In this document: positions 1 through 11,689 of the stretch, in pieces
How the letters are laid out: every line of letters starts with the position of its first letter
Numbering within the stretch: the first letter of the stretch is position 1
From: Elysia chlorotica
Lineage: Eukaryota; Mollusca; Gastropoda; Plakobranchidae
Assembly: GCA_003991915.1 (NCBI GenBank)
Contig: RQTK01000012.1
Coordinates: forward strand, 833,669 to 897,668
DNA length: 64,000 bases
Direction of reading: 5' to 3'
Position numbers and translations under genes: made by a program
The notes under the pieces: generated by a model
Database searches by the model: none
Told to the model about the DNA's origin: nothing
The model's input: only the letters and a program-made list of their open reading frames with translations

Positions 1-51
<51 letters not shown>
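1..51 (+). repeat. (TC)n
   Basis: Pure dinucleotide tract of about 25 units; it starts at the window edge, so its true length is unknown. Confidence 0.95.
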
Positions 52-59
<8 letters not shown>

Positions 60-1387
60 TATATACGTGCGCGTTTCTCTTTGGATATACCACTATCTCT
101 ACCGATACGGTAATCTATAATTCACTCATCCATCTATAGATCCATCCAAACATCTATAGAGAGAGAGAAGAGACCAGGCCTCTCGCAATGCACGATTATA
201 GAAACACTTATCTCCGCGGGACATCTAAAAACGTGTACGACCCAAAAGAAGCTTTGCGTGTGCCTTTCTTATACTGAGAAACTTATTTTTGTTACAAACT
301 ATCGAGTTCCCACACCGGCAAAACAACCTGGCTGAAAAATACATGGACTTGGGCAAATTTCTACTTTACTTCATTCTGCCAAGCAACAGACACAGTGGAC
401 ATTGTAGAGCACACAGGTGCAGAACTCACTCAGAAAGCGGACCGTCTTCTTCACAAAGGCAGCCATGTGTGAGCCCAGCACTGACTAGTCCAGGGGGTCC
501 AACAGCAGAGAACGTCCACAATCCGGCCACTCGTCTCAATCTTCATACCAGTTCAAGGCAATCATTAAACAAACCAAAAAAACACTGCGTATTAAACTAC
601 GGCAAATAATAATATACTAAAACTGACATGTTTCAATATTGAAGACAATGTATCACGGGTTCTCATGTTTATCTTCTTGTCACAAAGCGACGAATCTCCT
701 ACTAGGTGTATATGTACACATTTATAGGGCAGGTTTAACGTTAAACATCGTAGCGCAGCATAATTTTGTGATGGTACCCCACTTAAAGACTTCCAGAGGA
801 AACAAGATCACAAAAGTTGATAAGACGTTTTGTTGATGAAGATTAATAAAATATCCCAATGGAAAGAGGACTTTGAAAGTGCACGTACACAGACTATATC
901 ACAGAGAGTACTGAAGTAGCGTAACAGCAAAGGACAACGAGCTGCCTTCATAACACTAGCAAAACTCGCATAGCAAGTAAAATCTAACCAACACCTGCAC
1001 ACATAACCCTGCAGATCTAGAATTATAAACATAACACAACAGGCCAGCGTAACAAAAATACATTCAACAGGCAGAAAGAAAGACCGGAACCCCAGCCACA
1101 ATGACGGACAGCGTACACGCAGGTCCATGCTAATCCCTAATCCCTAATCCGCCCCTTCCTCTGATTAACTCGGGGCTTAATCCGTTGTGTTGATGATCGA
1201 TCTCTAGTGGAACTGAACGACCTGTGGACGTGCGTTCAGCTTGCAGTCTTACGCCCTGGACTAAGGATAGTTTCTACTATATATCCGTTGTAGTTTGTAG
1301 CACTGGAGACTTAGATCTCGGAGTTCACTACAGCACGTCATTCTGATGGTTCGCATAAAATAAAAATACAAAACTACACGGGAGCGT
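52..1387. other. unique intergenic DNA
   Basis: No gene or repeat recognised apart from a short gagagaga at 160-170. Open frames are short and lack motifs. Confidence 0.6.
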
Positions 1388-1450
1388 CAAGGTGGCTCAA
1401 ACGATAGAGCGCTGGGCTGACAAGGGGGGAATCCGAGGTTCGAATACCAG
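1388..1450 (+). mobile_element. tRNA-like SINE head
   Basis: gtggctcaaacgatagagcg serves as A box and GGTTCGAATAC at 1437-1447 as B box. The cloverleaf is not intact enough for a tRNA gene, and the downstream body does not match the main family. Confidence 0.45.
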
Positions 1451-1655
1451 CTTTTGTCTTGCTTTGTTTCAGAATTAATTAAAAACACGCACTACCTCTA
1501 TAGCCCACAAAAACTGCGCCATAATAGCGCCTACATTTCGTTCAAACAAACAAACAATAAGAACAACAGAAACAAGAAAGACGGCGACGACGAAGTGACG
1601 AACACCGCCTCCACAATTAACACCACCACCACAATAATAAAAGCAACAACCACAC

Positions 1656-1687
<32 letters not shown>

Positions 1688-1926
1688 TCAAAACAACAAC
1701 AACCATGACAAACGATGTCGTGACTCGAACAAAACAACAACAAATCAAACGAGGACCTGCTGACTCAATCCAGCACACCCAGGAAGGGATTAGACGTGTT
1801 CACATGTACCAGAGATCTGTGCAATGCGTGGGGTTAGCAGAGTGTCCTAACCAACACCATGTACCAACACCGCATTTCCTCACACCACACTTTTGGCAAA
1901 AACACTGACTGACTGAGGAGGGAAGA

Positions 1927-2166
1927 GGGAGCTGGCGCAGGAGGTAGAGTTTTGGTCTGTCAACATGGAGGTCCCCGGGTTGAAATCCACTATTGGACAA
2001 CACTTTTTTCCCCAGTTTTGTGCCCTACAGGTTGGGTCGGTGTCATTATGAGTCCTGGTATCCCCGCACTGTCTCTGTGTGTAACACGTAAAAGTGTCAG
2101 ACGTAAATCCCGGGACCCTCCACGACATGGTCCTGCTGCTGAGGCTGAACGCTAAGAAACGCACCC
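1927..2166 (+). mobile_element. SINE copy, head and body
   Basis: tRNA-like head with A-box-like gctggcgcaggagg and B-box-like GGGTTGAAATCC (1977-1988), then the family body: gttgggtcggtgtcattatg, agtcctggtatcc, gtcagacgtaaatcccggga. It ends in gctaagaaac. Same orientation as the copy at 16040. Confidence 0.7.
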
Positions 2167-2439
2167 CATCACCCAAACTGTTCTCTTTGTTGGCGTGTTG
2201 GGTTGGCAGCTATGGTGTTCGTTTTTAGACTCAAAACGACAAATAAGCAAGTGTAAAGTCGCTTGGGCTCGCCCCTTCCACACAGGAAACAGCACATGCA
2301 CGCTAAAGACTGATTTTTACCGTTCTCGTTAGGCCTGTTTCTAAATTAATAAAAAAAAAATGTACAAAAAATAATGTATATTTATCCTAATCTCTACACT
2401 CAAGGGCACTCCGTCCCCCCAAAATGTTCTACAAAGCAA

Positions 2440-2475
2440 TGGAGAGAGAGAGAGAGGGAGAGAGAGAGAGAGACA

Positions 2476-2547
<72 letters not shown>

Positions 2548-2560
2548 GAGAGAGAGAGAG

Positions 2561-2602
<42 letters not shown>
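2440..2602 (+). repeat. imperfect (GA)n
   Basis: GA tract with GACA and AAGA interruptions. Both strands yield long open frames (RE-rich and LS-rich) that are artefacts. Confidence 0.95.
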
Positions 2603-2606
<4 letters not shown>

Positions 2607-3004
2607 GTGCATTAGAAAGAATTGTCTATGGTTTCGGATATTTCTCCAAGCTACTATTGTGTCAAAGAAAGTACCATAGCCATGATCTTCTCCATCGTGT
2701 CTGCTATTCCACAAGGGCTCGGACCTTTGCGACGAAAGCCAATGCCCTGACCCCAAAGCCACTGTGCCTTTACTTATGGCACGGTATATCTGATAGGCTT
2801 TACATCCCCTAGGGATTGTTTTGTTGTTGTTGTTTTCCCTGTTTTTTGTTTTGTTTTGTTGTTGTTGTTTATTTGTCTTCAGAATCTTTCACTTAACCGA
2901 AAACTGAGCCCAAGCTGACATTCGATCTTGGAACCTATTGCCCGACTATTTAAACCACTGGTGCCTGCGCTCTCTGACGCCACCACATGTCACACACGGC
3001 ATCC

Positions 3005-3840
3005 TATCAAGAGTAACTGTCAACTCAAGGGAGTGAAATAAGCTTAAATTCTCAGTCATGTTCGATCGAACGAGTTGTGTCCCTTTAGTAACCATTATGA
3101 AATACACACACAAAAGGGCTAGAATTATAGCTTAGTATAGGCACTCCATGGTTAGAATACAATTTGACTGTGCAGTATATACAGATAGACGACAAATCTG
3201 TGCAACTGTCTATATCCCGTTAGAGGCAATAATTCATAGACACGCATACAGTGTAGCATTTCTTTTGCTGCTGACGTTGGATGCTTGGAAACTGAACCAA
3301 ACTAACAAATTAAAGTGTATTAAGCTCCCAAGGAAGGTCCTACACAACAACTTGGACTCCAGTACAGTCACTATAGAAGTGGATGGCCCAGACCCCCAAA
3401 CCCCTATCCTATCAAGAGTTCCGTGTTAACCAGTCAGGAGTAACTCAAGGGAATGAAATAAGCTTAAATTCTCAGTCATGTCCGACCGAACGAGTTGTGT
3501 CCCTTTAGTAACCATTATGAAAAATTAATACACACACAAAAGGGTTAAAATCATAGCTTACTATAAGTACTCCATGGTTAGAATAGAATTTAATTGACGT
3601 GACTGTGCAGTACACACAGACAAACGGCAAATCTGTGCTACTGTCTCTATCCCGTTAAAAGCAACAATTCATAGACACACACACAGTGTAGCCTTTCTTT
3701 TGCTGTTGAGGTTGGAAACTGAACCCAACTAACTAATTAGCTAACTAAAGTGTATTAAGCTCCCAAGGGAGGTCCTACACAACAACTTGGACTACCAGTA
3801 CAGTCACTATAGAAGTGGATGGCCCAGACCCCGAAACCCC
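3005..3840 (+). repeat. two-copy tandem duplication, offset 420 bp
   Basis: Copy 1 about 3005-3404 and copy 2 about 3410-3840 share long blocks in the same order. These include gaaataagcttaaattctca, ccctttagtaaccattatga, gtgtattaagctcccaagg and agaagtggatggcccagacc. Small indels and substitutions separate them, so the duplication is not recent. Open frames in it are short and not conserved between copies. Confidence 0.85.
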
Positions 3841-4325
3841 TGCCCGCCTTAACAATGTTGGGGATCTAGACATCTAGTAAGTAAGGCAGCCGAGAGAAGA
3901 AGAATTCCCACGGTCTTTGTCCTGACTACCTGAAGCAAAGAAGAAGAAAAAAAAAGGAAGGAAGGAAGGAAGGAGAACAACAACAACAACAACAGCAACA
4001 GCAAGGTGGGAAGTGCTAGTGCGGCCAGGGCTTGCGATAAGTGTTCACAGGGCCAGCCTGGGTCACGTGTGTGCTGTCACAAATCATGCTTCTCTCAGTC
4101 TCTGACAAACAACACTGATCGCTACAGATCAACGCGCCATAAACAAACAGTAGTGAAGAAAACAAACACAAGGGAAAGGTCTAAAATTAACACGCAAAGA
4201 GTGCGACTGTTGCTCTTGTTGTTTTTATGATTGTAACTTCTACTGCTGCGCGTTCTTCGGAGGAGCATGGTGGAGGGAGAGACACAGAGAGAGAAGGAGG
4301 AGGAGTAGGAGAGGGGGATTGGGTT

Positions 4326-4351
4326 GGGGGGGGGGGGGGGGGGGGGGGGGG
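4326..4351 (+). repeat. poly-G run of 26
   Basis: Uninterrupted G26 after ggattgggtt; a strong G-quadruplex candidate. The exact length in the assembly is unreliable. Confidence 0.9.
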
Positions 4352-4507
4352 TGGCGAGAAAGGGAGAATGTGATATTAAAAGAGGACAGCGAAAGATAAG
4401 AAAGGCAAACAGACAGACAGTAAGAAAGAAGGTGAAGAAGGGGGTTGTAAAACACGGAAACAGCTTTCAGAACATAAAACAACAGTACCATGACAGATGG
4501 GGGTAAG

Positions 4508-4676
4508 TAATAGAATGAGCAAGCATAGGATCTATCATGTCTTGACTTCCTATGATCTTTTGTCTTCTGTCAACGCCGCCTGTCGCCGTATAGGACCCCC
4601 CAGGGGAACCTAGGAGACGTTAAACCCAGAGAGAGGGAGATAATTCTCTCCCTCCCTCTATAGAGAACAGATGGGG
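4508..4676 (-). repeat. ~170-bp dispersed element, copy 1
   Basis: The reverse complement matches 8278-8450 at roughly 90 percent by eye. Shared blocks include tctatagagggagggagaga, ctcctaggttcccctgggg and ctatacggcgacaggcggcg, then tatgatagatcctatgct. No coding frame, tRNA-like boxes or clear terminal inverted repeats. Class unknown. Confidence 0.75.
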
Positions 4677-4964
4677 GTTAGACTACAATATTGTGACACA
4701 ATAAGGCGTGGTGCTTTTTTCCTGTGCTAAGTGAAATTCGCATTTTTCGCTATGTTCTCTCTTTTGTTTATTTGCACATTTGTTATAATAGTCAATTCTG
4801 TCGCGAGAACTTCTGACAGCGTTCTTTGTTCGTTTCTTTGTGCATGATTGTGAGGACGTGGGAAACGGGATGGATGGAGATCAGTGTGTCCATACGTGAC
4901 CGGATGGTGTTAGAAGACGGTGTGCTGGCATTCAATTATGGAGTGTGAGAGAGGAAGAGAGTAG

Positions 4965-4975
4965 AGATACAGACA

Positions 4976-5023
<48 letters not shown>

Positions 5024-5040
5024 GGCAGGCAGGCAGGCAC
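4965..5040 (+). repeat. (CAGA)n and (CAGG)n
   Basis: Tetranucleotide array changing from CAGA to CAGG units at its 3' end. Confidence 0.9.
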
Positions 5041-5789
5041 AGATAATGATACACAAAGACAGATGAAGACACACTGATAGAAGAGAGTATATAAGTGGAG
5101 GTTTATTGGGTCGAACAAGCTTGAAGCAGTGTGTCAAGTACAAGACATACGAGAGCTTAATGTCCCCACCAACTCAAAGCAGAGCCTCATTATAATCCCA
5201 TCATTCTCATCTTCAAGTTCAAGGTCAATCCTAAAGGCAGCCTTTTCACATTAAGTCAGAAAAAGCGAAGCGATCTCCCTGTTTAACGCCTACTGGGTTC
5301 TCAGAAAAATCCTATACGGCGACGGGTCCTGAATTTGTCCATTGATCTGGCACGGTACTATTTCTGTGCTGCCAAACAGAGACAGGGCTGTCTCAGCCGG
5401 ACAGATCATAGAGGGCGATATTCGCCAAATGAAAAGACCTGGCCGTAGAATCGAACAGGATTTCTTGACAGAAGCCCAAAACTACCAGTAACATGAGCCA
5501 GCTCGCCATCTTATAGATGAGTGTGTGATTTCTGCAACAAGTCACAGGCACTGAGCGAACAATAATTCCACCATTCGTAACTTGGAGAGTTGTTCTTTAA
5601 GTTCAAGGACGAAACCGACTGGCCCTAAGTTAGTATTCTATACGAGTGTCAAGACTTTCCTTTTCTTCACGAGTGGTATAAGGATCAAAGGCGAGAGGCA
5701 AGCAAGTCGCTACGAGTACTGTGGTCTTTTCAATGGTGCCAAATCGGTGCGAGTTCATGTCATGCTGCCCTGGCATAGCGTGCCACAGA

Positions 5790-5860
5790 GGTGGCCAGTC
5801 GGTTAGAGCACCGGGCTGACGGACAGGAGGCTCACAATTCGAATCTCAGATTGTGCCACT
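5790..5860 (+). mobile_element. tRNA-like SINE head
   Basis: gtggccagtcggttagagca (A box) and acaattcgaatctcag (B box). It resembles the head at 1388 (both have gggctgac between the boxes). Confidence 0.45.
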
Positions 5861-5943
5861 GTGTCAGGCTGTTTTGGAAAATTAAAGCCTTTTCTCTGTG
5901 ACGAACTTTACTAGTAGTTTAGTTATGGGGCTAAGTAATAAGG

Positions 5944-5945
<2 letters not shown>

Positions 5946-6007
<62 letters not shown>

Positions 6008-6010
6008 CAG
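5946..6010 (+). repeat. (TG)n then (GA)n
   Basis: Short TG run leading into interrupted GA. Confidence 0.9.
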
Positions 6011-6529
6011 ACCGAGAGAGATACATAGATTGAAAAATAAGAATACAATCCTTTTTTTTCCTTCCCAAGTACAAACTGGACAGAGGCAAGTGAGGCCAGT
6101 GAAATCATACACGTACTGCATACAGTCGTGTTTCGGTCCCTCAGGTTCCCTCAGGTAGGGCCCCCCGTCCCCGTCCCCGTCCCGCGCAGAGAGCAGCGCA
6201 GGGGATTACCTCACGGGCTAATCCAGCCAGGCTCAGCGGTCAGTCACTTGGTCGGTGCTACAGGGGGGCACGTTCGGGTCGGACTGGGGGTCACACAGGG
6301 TAAGTCAGTTCGGGGCAGGTTAAGCCTAGGACGCCCTTACTGCCAAGTTACAGCCAGGTATAAATCGCAAACTCCACAAAACTGTTGCAGCTAGCGTCAG
6401 ACTGCTTCATGTTGCTCAAGCTTTCTGCAGTTACAAAGCATGGATTGAAGCCTGCATTTGGGAGCATGGAGTCTGGATCATATCCTAGCAGTGGTGGCTG
6501 TACGCTGTACAACAAATTATTCTTAATTT

Positions 6530-6532
6530 AAC

Positions 6533-6563
<31 letters not shown>

Positions 6564-6605
6564 GCAGATGTTCTCCTCCACCACTTCCTCGTTTTGTTGT
6601 TGCTG

Positions 6606-6649
<44 letters not shown>

Positions 6650-6672
6650 ATTTTTTTTTTATTATTATTATC
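6530..6672 (+). repeat. (TTG)n and (TTA)n
   Basis: TTG array at 6531-6563, a 40-bp unique spacer, then TTG/TTA and a T10 run followed by more TTA. Confidence 0.9.
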
Positions 6673-6825
6673 ATCAACATCATCATTCTTGTACTCCGGT
6701 ACTTTGCCTGCTAGAGTAGTCACCCTATGTTCGCATATGGGACCGGTTGAGGTTTGAACTTTGGGCACTAAAGTCCAATGTACTGCCGTCGCTATGCCTC
6801 TCTCGCCCTCCCTCCCTCCATCCAC

Positions 6826-7375
6826 ACCTACCTATCTACCTATCTATCTATCTATCTATCTACCTACCTACCTACCTACCTACCTAACGCTATCATTCTA
6901 GTGTCCCTCCCTCTATGTCTTGCACACACTACAAGTCTCTCTGGGCTTACTACACTGCTCAGACCAGCAGGACTGTGACACGGCCTCCATCCACACCTAC
7001 CTACCTACCTACCTACCTACCTACCTACCTACCTACCTACCTACCTAACACTATCAGTCTATGTCTTGCACACACTACAAGTGTCTCTGGGCTTACTATA
7101 CTGCTCAGACCAGCAGGACTGTGACACGGCCTCCATCCACACCTACCTACCTACCTACCTACCTACCTAACACTATCAGTCTATGTCTTGCACACACTAC
7201 AAGTCTCTCTGGGCTTACTATACTGCTCAGACCAGCAGGACTGTGACACGGCCTCCATCCACCTACCTACCTACCTACCTACCTACCTAACACTATCAGT
7301 CTATGTCTTGCACACACTACAAGTGTCTCTGGGCTTACTATGCTGCTCAGACCAGCAGGACTGTGACACGGCCCC
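6826..7375 (+). repeat. minisatellite with (CTAC)n spacers, four units
   Basis: Four copies of a ~75-bp block (tatgtcttgcacacactaca, then gggcttacta and agaccagcaggactgtgaca) start at 6914, 7060, 7182 and 7302. Variable (CTAC)n/(CTAT)n stretches separate them. Unit spacings of 146, 122 and 120 bp differ mainly by tetranucleotide length. Coding frames through it are repeats of the same peptide and are not genes. Confidence 0.9.
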
Positions 7376-7689
7376 ACTTCTCGGACAGTAGGCGGTCCTG
7401 GCAGAGGGGGGATAATTAGCCAGGCCGGTTCGATGCCTGGGTTAATTGGACACTGGGCAGTAGGAAGGGGGTCCATTACTACTGGACACTGGAGAGGACA
7501 TGGTTAATGGGTCGTGTGGTTAGGGCTGGGAATCTAAGGTCCCAAGTCGGAGATCAACTCGCGGGTTTTGCCTTGTACCTGTTTACACAGAATAGTCCGA
7601 ATCAGTTGCTCTTTCCCTCCCTCGCTATCTCTGCGTTATGTTACTGTCGAATTATCTTCAAAAATCTCTTTTTTACCTCGTGACCTCCT

Positions 7690-7859
<170 letters not shown>

Positions 7860-7926
7860 TACAAGTTATGTAAATAAAAAAATCATCGCGGTCACCGAGT
7901 CTGGAGAGCTATAATTATCAGGGGAG

Positions 7927-8126
7927 CAAGGCGGATAGCGACACAAATCGTTCCGGCCCAAAAACTCCGAGTACATTCTTGATCCTTTTCTTCTGTCGCA
8001 GGCACAACTAGCAGGAGAATGGACACTTCTAACCAAGGCGGATAGCGACACAAATCGTTCCGGCCCAAAAACTCCGAGTACATTCTTGATCCTTTTCTTC
8101 TGTCGCAGGCACAACTAGCAGGAGAA
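7927..8126 (+). repeat. 107-bp tandem duplication
   Basis: A 93-bp block starting caaggcggatagcgacacaa at 7927 recurs at 8034 with no difference seen, separated by a 14-bp linker. The near identity points to a recent event. It is flanked by (CT)n at 7690-7857 and (GA)n at 8127-8178, which could pair with each other. Confidence 0.9.
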
Positions 8127-8129
8127 GGA

Positions 8130-8178
<49 letters not shown>
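8127..8178 (+). repeat. (GA)n
   Basis: Follows the 107-bp tandem duplication directly and is complementary to the (CT)n at 7690-7858. Confidence 0.95.
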
Positions 8179-8180
<2 letters not shown>

Positions 8181-8277
8181 GCACGCAGAATAAGACGCAA
8201 TGTTGGTACTGTTTGCACCCGCTCCTAGGTTTCTAAGAGAACCTAGCACGGAGACGGAAGAGAATGAAAAGGTTAAG

Positions 8278-8450
8278 CAGGTTCTCTATAGAGGGAGGGA
8301 GAGAATTCTCTCTCTCTCTCCGGGTTTACCGTCTCCTAGGTTCCCCTGGGGGAACCTATACGGCGACAGGCGGCGTTGACAAGAGACAAAAGCACAGGAT
8401 GAAGGCAAGATATGATAGATCCTATGCTGGTTCATTCTCTAACTACGGGT
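8278..8450 (+). repeat. ~170-bp dispersed element, copy 2
   Basis: Opposite orientation to the copy at 4508. Contains a near-perfect hairpin at 8338-8357 (aggttcccc, two bases, ggggaacct). A shorter echo (cctatacggcgacggg) is at 5312-5327. The class is not known to me; a MITE or SINE fragment are the obvious options. Confidence 0.75.
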
Positions 8451-9600
8451 TAAGCAGGTTTGCAGACGGATTGCGTTAAGTGGTTATCACCGTTATGGTA
8501 GAGAAAGAATGCTAGTGATTACCAGTACATGTGGGCATCCAGCTAATCAATGACGGGTCATGCCGACTGAGCTTGCTAGGGCTCGCTTAACATAAGTCCC
8601 CCAATCTAACAGTTTAACGATCTCCCCAATTAAATGTATTACATGATTGTTTTAAGTTCTAGGAGCGGCGATGGGCTCTGTTGCTCTGTATTCTGGACAT
8701 GGGTAAATAGAAGAAAAACAACCAAAACAACACAATTTGAACCCAGAAAAGGGCCAGGTGTGTGAATACTTCCACGACCATCAACATTTCTCTTTACAAT
8801 TTTAATTCTAAATTCTAGGTCTGGATCTATTTCGTTGTGCAAACACAGCGCATTCTCTTGGCGTACTCTCTTCTCCCGTTGCTCAAAGGCTACATTCCGA
8901 TTGTAGTCCTTAGTGTCACTTACATCGACTTGAGGATTTCTACACTGCTTATATTTCACTTTGAGAGATAGAGGAGGGGTTTATCTGGAGGCTGTGTTTA
9001 TACAGTTTATTCACCAACCATAATGCGTAATAATTTTAGAGATTGTAACAATGTCCCTGACACACTATTAGGGGAGGGGGGATCTTGGAATTTTCTAGGT
9101 GGCGGCGAAAACACATGGGAGCGTTAAAGTGTGAATAAATATTTACTTACAAGAATTACAAAATACCGTGAGGAAGATAGTGGAAATAGAAAGACAAGGA
9201 TAAGGATAGACGGTTTTCCCTTTTCTTTCTTTTATGGGGAGGACCTTGCCACTTTTCGTTCCTGAAAATGTGATCACCCCCTTTCCCCCATCAACGTGCC
9301 TGAGACTAGAGCGTGCCGCAGTTTCCACATGCACCGGGCAGGCAGGCAGGCAGGTACTGACTGAGTAGAGCAAACATTGACACATTGCTCAGCCCCTGGT
9401 GTCACAGCCTGGTGTCGCTCACTCCGGCAGGCGTCAAGCGGGTTACACTGGGCCAGGCCACAGGAAGGGGGCTGGGGGACCGTCGGGCTTTTTAAACAAC
9501 TCTGGTAATTGAATGGAGGGGGTCAATTTCCAATTCTTCTTCTCTAGTTTTCCACCAACAGCCTTTTTATGTTTGTTTGTTTGTTCTCTAAAATATCTAA
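8450..9600. other. unique intergenic DNA
   Basis: Nothing recognised except short (CAGG)n at 9341-9356. Confidence 0.6.
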
Positions 9601-9608
9601 GCTACAAA

Positions 9609-9692
9609 GAACCGGTGTCTTCTTCATGGCTCTAGGGAAACCAACGGAAGCTCAGAAACCACTGGACTGAACACCATTACCACCACCACCAT
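9609..9692 (+). pseudogene. LINE tail fragment
   Basis: Plus-strand frame reads RTGVFFMALGKPTEAQKPLD then stop, matching the FFMALGKRAQAQRHW ending of the element at 60440-60690. It is followed by an (ACC)n tail at 9679-9692. Only the last ~60 bp of the parent is present. Confidence 0.55.
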
Positions 9693-9771
9693 CGTGAGTC
9701 TTTGAAATTAAGACGAAATTTTCTGCTTGGAAGCCAGTGGCTGAGAGAGATGGAGATTAATAAATACACAT

Positions 9772-9833
<62 letters not shown>

Positions 9834-9842
9834 AGAGGGAGG
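9772..9842 (+). repeat. (GA)n
   Basis: GA tract ending in a G9 run. Confidence 0.9.
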
Positions 9843-11000
9843 AGGGAGTCAGTTAGATAGTCAGTGAGAAAGAGATGCTACAGGAGCCAGTCGGCCTAGA
9901 CACGTGACCCACCGAAGCAGGTCGCAGTTACATAGGCGTGCAAAGTGTGGTACAGTGGTTTCCCAGTGTCGGGTTCTTAGTGAAATCACGAGCGCGTAAA
10001 GCCAAAAGTAAAGCTTTTTATTCACCGATTTCTTTAGGAAAAAACGCCCCTTTTACAAGTCCGTCTTCATCTCAAGAGTGGGCTGCAGAACATCAAAAGA
10101 TGCACAGTCTGTCAAGAAAAAAGGTCCTATTTCTCGCCACACAGGCACGCATTTCTGTTACACAGTAATGGTATGCGAGAGATCAAACGAATGGTTATGT
10201 CCCCACTTGATCCTGCTTGGTTGCTTTGTCAAATCTCAGCATGACTCGGCTTGACTAGGGACGGGTCTCTCGGACTTAGTTCTGACAATTCTATGTGCAA
10301 ATCGGAGATGCCAGGATTTGTCTCAGCCGGTCGTGGACGGTTTTACTAGCTAGGGGAACAAGCAGGTCCAATTGGGAGTCGAACAGATGATTCGTAATCA
10401 GAAGGTGTATACTCTATCGACTGAACTAGCTCCCCAAACTCTCTACCGAGGTGAACACTCAAAGAGATAACCTGAAGCAGAAGTCAAAACAGGAGCATAC
10501 AGCTCTACACAAAGGCCGACTTGGCGAGGTCTAGAGTCGGGGACAGCCAGTAAGGTATTGGCCAGTTTGTGCCGAAGATGGCCCAGACAACCCTGTAATG
10601 TTTGTGTACCTAGAGGGCCATCCTACCACAGGGCGATAATTTGTACAGCTCCAGTGTATACTCGGCATTGCAAGGTTGCGAGGCTGCGTCGTAAAGCAAA
10701 ACTTGCACAACATTCTACCACAGGTACCTAGATCTAGTCAGTCGCCGCAGGGTTTCTGGCGGCACCACGGAGGACGTAGTAGGTATGTTTTACCTGATAT
10801 CAATACAGAGAAAGATGGGGAGGATACAAGGTAGGGTGTGTATCATGTACTAGTATGCAACATGTTAGCAGGGAAACTAGCGTCTGGAGAAACATTGTCA
10901 AAAGCTTTTCTTTGTTTTCTATTTCTTTTTCAAGTGGGGAAAGAGGGGATAGGACAAAAGAAGAACAAGCTGAGCTAGCCACATGGTCGGAAGCATATGG

Positions 11001-11145
<145 letters not shown>

Positions 11146-11236
11146 GAGTGGAGAACAAACGACTTGTAAATAATATAGACACGTGGAGTTAGGATGCGAG
11201 CTTTACAAGGCTTACATTGTATATGATTGTACTCAC

Positions 11237-11521
11237 AAGGCGAGGCCGGCGATATAGGCACCGGTATCTTGGTTGGTCTTTCGTATCCCACGTACAAATC
11301 CTTGTAATCGTCGAACGGGGACTTGTGGTTCATCAGCGGAGACGACCACAACTCGGCCACCACGTCATCGAAGGTTTCGAACACTTCGTCCATATCATCC
11401 ATGGTGCTGTTCTCACCAGACACTTCACCCCGAGCGCCTGAGTCGATCACGGTCGAGAGCGCAACCGCTAGACCACCCAGAACTAGGAGATGAACCACAT
11501 TTCTTGCCAATCCGTTTTCTG
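11237..11521 (-). CDS. candidate coding exon, secreted or membrane protein of unknown family
   Basis: Minus-strand open segment with coding-like, GC-rich third positions in otherwise non-coding DNA. There is no in-frame ATG before the hydrophobic stretch and an in-frame stop lies just upstream, so it should be an internal exon. A usable acceptor (T-rich tract, then ggttcag) ends at 11522, and a consensus donor gtgagt starts at 11236 (phase 1). The translation runs ENGLARNVVHLLVLGGLAVA into STVIDSG: a ~19-residue hydrophobic helix that could be a signal peptide or signal anchor. An acidic segment (MDDMDEVFETFDD) follows, then YKDLYVGYERP and a proline-rich end. One NST sequon follows the helix. 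I do not recognise the family, and no partner exons were found. Confidence 0.45.
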
Positions 11522-11571
11522 CTGAACCAGTTCACACAAAAAGCCTTGCCGCTTTCCATAGCCGGACAGTA

Positions 11572-11687
11572 ACCCAGTGCACCCTACACGGTGATCTCAG
11601 GGTCTCATCCAGGGGTTTTCCCCCTTATGACCCAGTGCACCCTACACGGTGATCTCAGGGTCTCATCAAGGGGTTTCCCCCCTTCAA
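11572..11687 (+). repeat. 58-bp tandem duplication
   Basis: Two copies of a block beginning acccagtgcaccctacacgg (11572 and 11630), with small differences near the end (atccagg versus atcaagg). It lies just upstream, in minus-strand terms, of the candidate exon at 11237-11521. Confidence 0.85.
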
Positions 11688-11689
11688 AT

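Noticed and set aside
2374..2762. Arg/Glu-rich and Leu/Ser-rich open frames over (GA)n, here and at every other GA/CT tract
   Set aside because: They are register translations of dinucleotide repeats present on both strands and lack splice or start support.
6826..7375. CRISPR-like direct repeats
   Set aside because: Spacers are tetranucleotide arrays rather than unique sequences, and the genome is eukaryotic.
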